From positions 2,728,001 to 2,792,000 of the forward strand of contig NZ_CP101990.1 in NCBI RefSeq assembly GCF_024508295.1: 64,000 bases of DNA, written 5' to 3'. This document shows, piece by piece, positions 58,727 to 64,000 of this stretch. Position numbers and translations under genes: made by a program. The notes under the pieces are model-generated. The model worked only from the letters and a program-made list of their open reading frames with translations. It was not told the origin of the DNA and searched no databases. This DNA is from Aeromicrobium duanguangcaii. Its GTDB lineage: Bacteria; Actinomycetota; Actinomycetes; Propionibacteriales; Nocardioidaceae. Positions within the stretch are counted from its first letter, which is position 1, and each line of letters opens with the position of its first letter.

Positions 58727-61700
58727 TCAGCGCACGCGCAGCCTGAACGCCCGGTTCGCCGGCGCCGTCAGCGACGTGCCGCTGAACTTCGCCTTCAGTC
58801 GCGCCGAGGACTTCTGGCGCGGCAGCGTGACCGTGGCCTTGCCGTTCCTGACCGTGGCCGTCCCGAGCAGCTTCTTGCCCCGGTAGATCCTGACCTTGCC
58901 GGAGGACTCCGTGAAGCCCGGCGTCCGGACCACGACCCGCACCTTGGCGCGGGTCTTGGGCGTGACCTTGCCGTTCAGAACCTTCGCCGTCAGGGAGGCC
59001 TTGGCCTTCGCGACGGTGACCCGGACGGTCGTGTGGCTCGGGTCGACCCCACGGCCACCGCCGTAGAAGACGGTGACCGGCGTGCTGCCCGGCCGCAGGG
59101 CGGTTCCGGGGATGCGCAGGATCGCACGGCCGTCGATCATCAGCGCCGAGGCGATGTGGCGCCCGCCGGCGGTGGCGTAGGTCGGCCCACTCGCGCCGGG
59201 AACGCCCGTCACCGTGATGGTGGTCGGCTTCCCGTACGTGCCGCGGGCCGCCTGGGCGCTCAGCGTGGACTCGGCGTGAACCTCGACGGCGACCGACCCG
59301 ACGGAGTCCAGGTAGCGACCCTGGCCCGCGAACGCCAGGTCGAGCACCCGACGACCCGCGCGCAGCGAGTCCGCCGGGATCCTGACCGTGGCGCTGCCGT
59401 CGGCGACGGCGGCCGAGCCGAGGACCTTGCCGCCCGACGACACGGTGACCGTGCCGCGAGGCGAGCCCGTGGCCGAGCCGACCGTGACGGCGACGTCGAA
59501 CGCCTCGTCCGCCCACACCACGGAGGGCACGCGCGCGGTCGTGGTCGTGGCGACCTCGGTCGCCTGGCCGGGATCGAAGCCGACGATCACCGGGTCGTGG
59601 TCACTGGCCCGGAACGGCGACGACGCGTCGAGCAGGTCCGTGACGTTGTTGTTGTACCGGCTGTACTCGCGGGCGATGGACTCCGGCGCGTTGATCGTCC
59701 AGACGTCGGCGCCCGTGACTCGGCCGAAGGCGGCCTTCGAGGCGAAGACGTGGTCGAGCGAGCCGTGCATCCCGTCGAACTGGTAGGTCTCCTCGTCCGT
59801 CAGGCTCTGCTCGACGTTGACGAACCCGGCATCCTCGATGATCGCCAGCGGATCCTCCTTGGCGTACGAGTTGAAGTCGCCCAGCAGGAACACCCGATCG
59901 GTGTCGGTCTGCTGCTCCAACGAGCCCACGAAGTCGACGAGCGCCTCCGCCTGGCGCACGCGGGCACGGTTCGACGCGCCCTGACCGTCGCCCTGGTCGG
60001 CGTCCGCGCCGTCGCCCGAGCCCTTGGACTTGAAGTGGTTGACGATCGCCAGGAAGTCCTGGCCCGCGTCACCGTCGACCGGGCGGAACTCCTGCGCCAG
60101 CGGGGCGCGAGCGTTCGCGAAGGCCGGAGAGTCGAGGATCACCGACGGCCCGACCGGCTGGACGACGTCGCGCTGGTAGATGAACGCCGTGCGGATGACG
60201 TCGCGCCCCGACGTGGGGATGGTTGCCGGCGACAGCACCGGGGCCCACCGGTCGGTGCCGGCCTCGGCGTTCAGGGCCGCGACGAGGGTCTTGAGCGCCT
60301 CGTCGCGGTCGGCGCCGCCGAGCGAGCCGGTGTCCTCGATCTCCTCGAGCGAGACCACGTCAGCGTCGAGGGTCGTGATCGCCTGGACGATCTTGGTCTG
60401 CTGCCGTGCCAGGCTCGCGTCGTTCGCGGCGCCTCGCGGACCGTTGTTCGTGCAGCTGTTCACCGTGATGCGCTCACCGGCGCGGTCGGTGTACCAGGTG
60501 CACGTGCCGCGGGACGAGGACACCCAGTCCTCGCCGGTGGTCGTGAAGTAGTTCAGGACGTTGAACGAGGCCAGCGTGACCGCTCCCCCGACGTCCTTCG
60601 GCTGCGCGTCCCGCGTGCTGGTCGGCTCGATCGTGGCGGACTCGTCACCGGCCGCGAACGGCTCGGTCGGCTGCAGCTTCCACGTGTTGTTGCGGTAGTC
60701 CATGACCAGCACGTCGTCGATCGTGACCGACGCGCCGGTGCGCACCTCGTTGCCCGCGGTCAGCCACGGAACGGGGACGGCGCGGTTCGCGCCCGAGGTG
60801 AAGTTGATGCTCTTGCCGTCGTCGAGCGTGATGAGCCGTGCGGCGTTGCTCGCGACGAGCGCGTCGTAGGCACTCGTGCGCGGCCGGACTTCGTTGGTGG
60901 GCTGCGACAGGACCGTGTCACCCGCGGCCAGGCCGAGCTCGCCGTAGGTGTTCGTCCCGAAGTTGTTCGTCAGCGTGTAGGTGCCGCCGGTCGCGTCGAC
61001 GAGCATGCCCTCGAGCGCCTCGCGCTGCGCCTCGGCCAGGGGGAACCGGACCGGGGTCGGCGTGACCGTGCCCGGCGTGGCCGCGTCCTGCCAGGACGCG
61101 GCGGTCAGCTGGGTCAGTCCGTTGAACTCCGACACGGCGCCGGTGACCTCGACCGTGTCGCCGAGCTCGACGGCCGCGGCGAACGTCGAGCCGTAGACGA
61201 ACAGGCCGTGGGAGGCCGGTCCCGCCGAGCCGCCGGTGCCCGGGGTCTGCAGGTACGCGCCGTTGAAGCCGCCCGCGGAGTACAGCGCCGTGACGACACC
61301 CGTCGTGGTGACCGTCTGGCCCACGCGCGCGCTGGTGGCGCCGGTGCCCTGGATGTCGGCGATCGTGACCGTCGGGGAAGGCTCGGGCTCCTGGGGACCG
61401 CCGTCGCCGGGGCCGTCGCACGCGGCGCCGCACGGGACCGGTGAGGGGGCCGCAGTCGTGAAGTCGTTGGCGTTGACGTCGGTGTCGGCGCCGGCGGCAC
61501 GGGTGACCGATGCCGTCACGTTGTAGCCGTCGGCCTTGACCGCGCCCTCGAAGGTGTTCGAGGAGCCGTAGCCGATCAGGTCGACCAGCGCGGCGTTCGC
61601 GCGGACGGCCGCCAGATCGCCGGTGAGCGGCGTCTCGGCCTTGACCAGGGCGATCGTCCCGCCGTTGGAGTTGCCGGAGAAGGCGACGGTGCTGGTCACG

Positions 61701-62056
61701 TCCGGCGTCGGCAGGTCGGCGCCGGCCGTGGAGTTGGCGTTGCCGCTGACCAGGAGGGTGCCGCCGGGCTCGACGTGGCGATCGCCCAGCGCGATCGTGG
61801 CCGAGAAGTTGGCCGTCTGGTTGTACGCCCGGTACTGGACGGACCAGCCCTGGACGCTGATGTCCTCGTCCGTGGGGTTGTACAGCTCCACGAACTTGTT
61901 CTTGTAGGTGGCGCCGTTCGAGCCGCCGTTCAGGTAGACCTCGTTGATGACGAGTCCGGACCCGTCAGGCGCGGCGGTCGCGGTGGTCGGCACCGCCGCG
62001 GCGGTGCCGGCGGCGAGAGCGAGCGCGGTCAGACCACGCAGGACAGGACGAGACAT
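58727..62056 (-). CDS. Secreted ExeM/NucH-type extracellular endonuclease
   Basis: The 1109-residue exported protein has a signal peptide (1-28), a lamin-tail-like domain (about 33-190, LVINEVYLNGGSNG and FVELYNPTDEDISVQGW), an OB-fold region (about 225-330) and an EEP nuclease domain (about 495-850). The EEP part has LASFNVLNYFTT, DVVSLEEIED, IVNHFKSKGSG, LLGDFNSYAKEDP and SDHDPVIVGF, the metal and catalytic blocks. Two or three Ig-like beta domains form a basic tail. It probably degrades external DNA for nutrients. A 5'-nucleotidase gene lies directly upstream. Confidence 0.9.
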   Translation of the reverse strand: MSRPVLRGLTALALAAGTAAAVPTTATAAPDGSGLVINEVYLNGGSNGATYKNKFVELYNPTDEDISVQGWSVQYRAYNQTANFSATIALGDRHVEPGGTLLVSGNANSTAGADLPTPDVTSTVAFSGNSNGGTIALVKAETPLTGDLAAVRANAALVDLIGYGSSNTFEGAVKADGYNVTASVTRAAGADTDVNANDFTTAAPSPVPCGAACDGPGDGGPQEPEPSPTVTIADIQGTGATSARVGQTVTTTGVVTALYSAGGFNGAYLQTPGTGGSAGPASHGLFVYGSTFAAAVELGDTVEVTGAVSEFNGLTQLTAASWQDAATPGTVTPTPVRFPLAEAQREALEGMLVDATGGTYTLTNNFGTNTYGELGLAAGDTVLSQPTNEVRPRTSAYDALVASNAARLITLDDGKSINFTSGANRAVPVPWLTAGNEVRTGASVTIDDVLVMDYRNNTWKLQPTEPFAAGDESATIEPTSTRDAQPKDVGGAVTLASFNVLNYFTTTGEDWVSSSRGTCTWYTDRAGERITVNSCTNNGPRGAANDASLARQQTKIVQAITTLDADVVSLEEIEDTGSLGGADRDEALKTLVAALNAEAGTDRWAPVLSPATIPTSGRDVIRTAFIYQRDVVQPVGPSVILDSPAFANARAPLAQEFRPVDGDAGQDFLAIVNHFKSKGSGDGADADQGDGQGASNRARVRQAEALVDFVGSLEQQTDTDRVFLLGDFNSYAKEDPLAIIEDAGFVNVEQSLTDEETYQFDGMHGSLDHVFASKAAFGRVTGADVWTINAPESIAREYSRYNNNVTDLLDASSPFRASDHDPVIVGFDPGQATEVATTTTARVPSVVWADEAFDVAVTVGSATGSPRGTVTVSSGGKVLGSAAVADGSATVRIPADSLRAGRRVLDLAFAGQGRYLDSVGSVAVEVHAESTLSAQAARGTYGKPTTITVTGVPGASGPTYATAGGRHIASALMIDGRAILRIPGTALRPGSTPVTVFYGGGRGVDPSHTTVRVTVAKAKASLTAKVLNGKVTPKTRAKVRVVVRTPGFTESSGKVRIYRGKKLLGTATVRNGKATVTLPRQKSSARLKAKFSGTSLTAPANRAFRLRVR

Positions 62057-62093
62057 CGGTGTTCCCCTCAGAGTGGATGCTGCCGGAGCGGAC

Positions 62094-62123
62094 CCGGGGC
62101 GGCCTGCATGCAGGCCGCCCCGG
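62094..62123. terminator. Perfect 30-bp palindrome
   Basis: CCGGGGCGGCCTGCA is followed directly by its complement with no loop bases; TGCATGCA would form the apex. It lies between the 5'-nucleotidase stop and the nuclease start, 38 bp before the latter. Confidence 0.8.
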
Positions 62124-62129
62124 TCACTC

Positions 62130-64000
62130 TCACTTCTTCTTGACGACCGTGGTCTTCACGGAGGTCTTGGCGTCCTTGGCGACGGAGCCGCCCTTGTAGT
62201 GGACCGTCAGCGTGGTCTTCCCGCGCTTGAGCTTGGCCAGCTTGACGCGAGCGACACCGTTCTTGACGGTGGCCTTGCCGACGACCTTCGAGCCGCGCTT
62301 GACGATGACCGTGCCACCGGGCTTGAAGCCCGTGGCGGTGACGCGGGCGGTCAGGGTCGCGCGCTTGCCGACCGTGATCTTCTTGGCCGCGGCCGCACGG
62401 AGCTTGACGTCGGCCTTGGCGACCGTGACGGTCGCCGTGGCGTCGGCCGGCTCGTACGAGCTGCTGCCGTTGAAGAACAGGCCGTAGCGGTACGTGCCCG
62501 GCTTGAGCGCCGTGCCGCCGAAGCGGAAGGTGCCCTTGCCGTCGGACAGGAACGCCGTGCCGACCGTCATGCCCAGCTGGTTGGCGACGTAGACGATGCC
62601 GGTCGTGCCGGGAGCAGCCGTCAGCGTGATCCGCGGCGCCGTGCCGTACTGCGTCGACGAGCCGGCGGCCGTGAAGGTGGTCTCACCGCGCACGACGTCG
62701 ACCGTGACGGTGTCCTGCGAGGCCGCGACGGAGTCGGAGCCCCGGAAGGCCACCGTCAGCGTCCGCAGACCCAGCCGCAGGTCGTCGGCGGCGACCTTCA
62801 CCGTGGCGGACCCGTCGACGACCGTGGCGGTGCCGACCGGGCTGTCGCCGTTGCGAACGACGACCTCGCCGGCCACGTCCACGCCCGCCGCGGCGGTGAC
62901 GTCGACCGAGACGTCGAACGTCTCGCCCTTGGCGACCTTCGTGGGAGCCGTGGCCCGGACGGTCGACGCGGCCTTCTCGACCGCGAGCGGGATGGTGGCC
63001 ACCGTGCCGCTGGGTGCGGCGACGGCGCGGATCGTGCCGCCTCCGATCGCACCGGCGGGGACGGCGAAACTGAACTGGCCGGATGCGCCGTTGGTGACGA
63101 CCTGCGTGCCCAGGTCGAGCGTCTGGCCGTCGCCGTACTCGAGCGTGGCGGCGACCGACGTGTTCGCCGGGGAGCCCAGCGAGGTCAGGTTGAGCTTCGG
63201 CAGCGAGAAGGTGACCGTCTGGCCCGCTTCGTAGGAGTCGGCCAGACCCGTGACGGCCACGGCGCGGCGGCCGAAGTCCGGCGAGACCGGGGAGTTGGCG
63301 CCCAGGTACTCGATCCAGCCCTCGTAGTCGACGACGCCCGTGTCGACCCAGCTGCCCTCGGTGAGGGCGCTGAAGTTGTCGCCACCGGTGGCCAGGAACG
63401 ACGGGGCGATGACCCGGTAGGACTTCGCCGGGGCGACCGGCTGGTCGTCGATCCACAGGCTCGTGACGCGCTGGCCCTCGGGCCGGGTGGCGTCGTAGGT
63501 GTAGCGGACGTTGTCCGAGACGCCCAGCTGCAGGTACGGGCGGCTGGGAACGCTGCCGTCGGCGTTGCGCTGCCACTGCTGCTCGAAGACCTTCTTCAGC
63601 GAGGCGCCCGTGAGCGTGACCGTGTAGAGGTTGTTCGTGAACGGCAGGATCGAGTTCGCCTCGGCGAACGTGACGACACCGTCGGTGTTGTTCGGCCCGC
63701 CCGTGGTCGTGTTGCCGGCGTAGAACAGCTCGGAGTTGCGCAGGCCGCCGGGGTTGTTGATCGCCAGGTCGGCCGGCGCATTGGTGGCCTTGGACTGGGC
63801 GAGCATCGCGTCGGGCACGAGGTTGCCGAGGGTCGACTCGCTGGCGCGGTCGTCCGTCGTCCCGCCGGTGTACTTGCCGTCGACGTAGCTGCCGCCGCTG
63901 AAGGCGCGGGTGATGTCGCCGGTGATGTCGCCGACCTTCTCGTTGCCGATGGCGGTGGCGTGCGCGAGCGCGTCGTCCACGACCTTCTTCACGGCGGCGA
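62130..64000 (-). CDS. Secreted 5'-nucleotidase/metallophosphatase, 5' part beyond window
   Basis: About 623 C-terminal codons are visible. They begin in the 5'-nucleotidase C-terminal domain, with GVVTFAEANSILPFTNNLYTV, the substrate-stacking region and the ATGGDNFSAL motif. Several Ig-like beta domains follow (from about 63300 to 62130) and a Lys-rich end finishes the protein (TVVKKK). The N-terminal metallophosphatase domain should lie beyond the right edge. It would release phosphate and nucleosides from nucleotides outside the cell. The nuclease gene 73 bp downstream supplies its likely substrate. Confidence 0.9.
   Translation of the reverse strand, partial: AAVKKVVDDALAHATAIGNEKVGDITGDITRAFSGGSYVDGKYTGGTTDDRASESTLGNLVPDAMLAQSKATNAPADLAINNPGGLRNSELFYAGNTTTGGPNNTDGVVTFAEANSILPFTNNLYTVTLTGASLKKVFEQQWQRNADGSVPSRPYLQLGVSDNVRYTYDATRPEGQRVTSLWIDDQPVAPAKSYRVIAPSFLATGGDNFSALTEGSWVDTGVVDYEGWIEYLGANSPVSPDFGRRAVAVTGLADSYEAGQTVTFSLPKLNLTSLGSPANTSVAATLEYGDGQTLDLGTQVVTNGASGQFSFAVPAGAIGGGTIRAVAAPSGTVATIPLAVEKAASTVRATAPTKVAKGETFDVSVDVTAAAGVDVAGEVVVRNGDSPVGTATVVDGSATVKVAADDLRLGLRTLTVAFRGSDSVAASQDTVTVDVVRGETTFTAAGSSTQYGTAPRITLTAAPGTTGIVYVANQLGMTVGTAFLSDGKGTFRFGGTALKPGTYRYGLFFNGSSSYEPADATATVTVAKADVKLRAAAAKKITVGKRATLTARVTATGFKPGGTVIVKRGSKVVGKATVKNGVARVKLAKLKRGKTTLTVHYKGGSVAKDAKTSVKTTVVKKK

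Overview
The window is high-GC (about 70%) actinobacterial chromosome. Gene order and product types point to the Propionibacteriales, most likely Nocardioidaceae (Aeromicrobium- or Nocardioides-like). This placement is inferred from synteny and gene style, not from a marker gene. Genes are dense and alternate in strand in short operons with many ATGA/GTGA stop-start overlaps. Many genes at the start of an operon carry a TANNNT-type -10 hexamer only 6-8 nt before the start codon, which indicates leaderless transcripts. No tRNA, rRNA, CRISPR array or intact mobile element was seen.

1-9.9 kb is a housekeeping block on the minus strand: dacB, a DEAD-box helicase, an HEXXH metalloprotease of the F420-associated family, tilS, hpt, ftsH and folE (cut by the left edge). 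ppa diverges from dacB and ends at a perfect 21-bp hairpin. 9.9-11.5 kb holds a TetR regulator facing an SCO6745-family gene across a palindromic operator.

11.6-21.6 kb is a vitamin B12 region. cobT-cobS-tag form an overlapping plus-strand operon. They face a minus-strand locus with two cobalamin riboswitches. The first (21.5 kb) precedes a secreted alpha/alpha-toroid protein and a membrane-anchored DUF4430-like protein. The second (18.9 kb) precedes ecfT, a fused ecfAA', an S component and a second anchored DUF4430-like protein, followed by cobU. In animals, intrinsic factor and transcobalamin are an alpha/alpha toroid joined to a DUF4430-type domain. This locus therefore looks like a split, surface-anchored bacterial counterpart wired to an ECF importer, and it is the most interesting system in the window.

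21.6-34.8 kb: a GH114-like secreted protein, an acyl-CoA dehydrogenase/oxidase, a Lys-rich secreted protein, a MarR regulator, a siderophore-type ABC importer behind an IdeR/DtxR-like iron box, a large secreted M14 peptidase, menB, and a BtuF-like metal-receptor protein without a signal peptide.

34.8-43.2 kb: type II NADH dehydrogenase, a membrane protein, clpB with an HspR (HAIR) box, an ascorbate-type PTS operon (IIA-IIB-IIC) behind a palindromic promoter, and a methyltransferase. 43.3-50.7 kb: a secreted SGNH hydrolase with a CHAP-like domain, a Baeyer-Villiger-type monooxygenase overlapped with a zinc dehydrogenase, and a convergent glycosyltransferase-methyltransferase-prenyltransferase-fold operon.

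50.8-54.0 kb: OsmC, then a redox module made of an FMN-binding lipoprotein, its flavin transferase ApbE and an NqrB-like membrane reductase. After a small decayed ATPase remnant come a VOC protein, FprA, a SixA-type phosphatase, an HxlR regulator with a methyltransferase, a secreted ExeM-type nuclease and a 5'-nucleotidase cut by the right edge. Several secreted proteins share cationic beta-sandwich tails. Several intergenic gaps carry long perfect hairpins, two of which belong to one repeat family.
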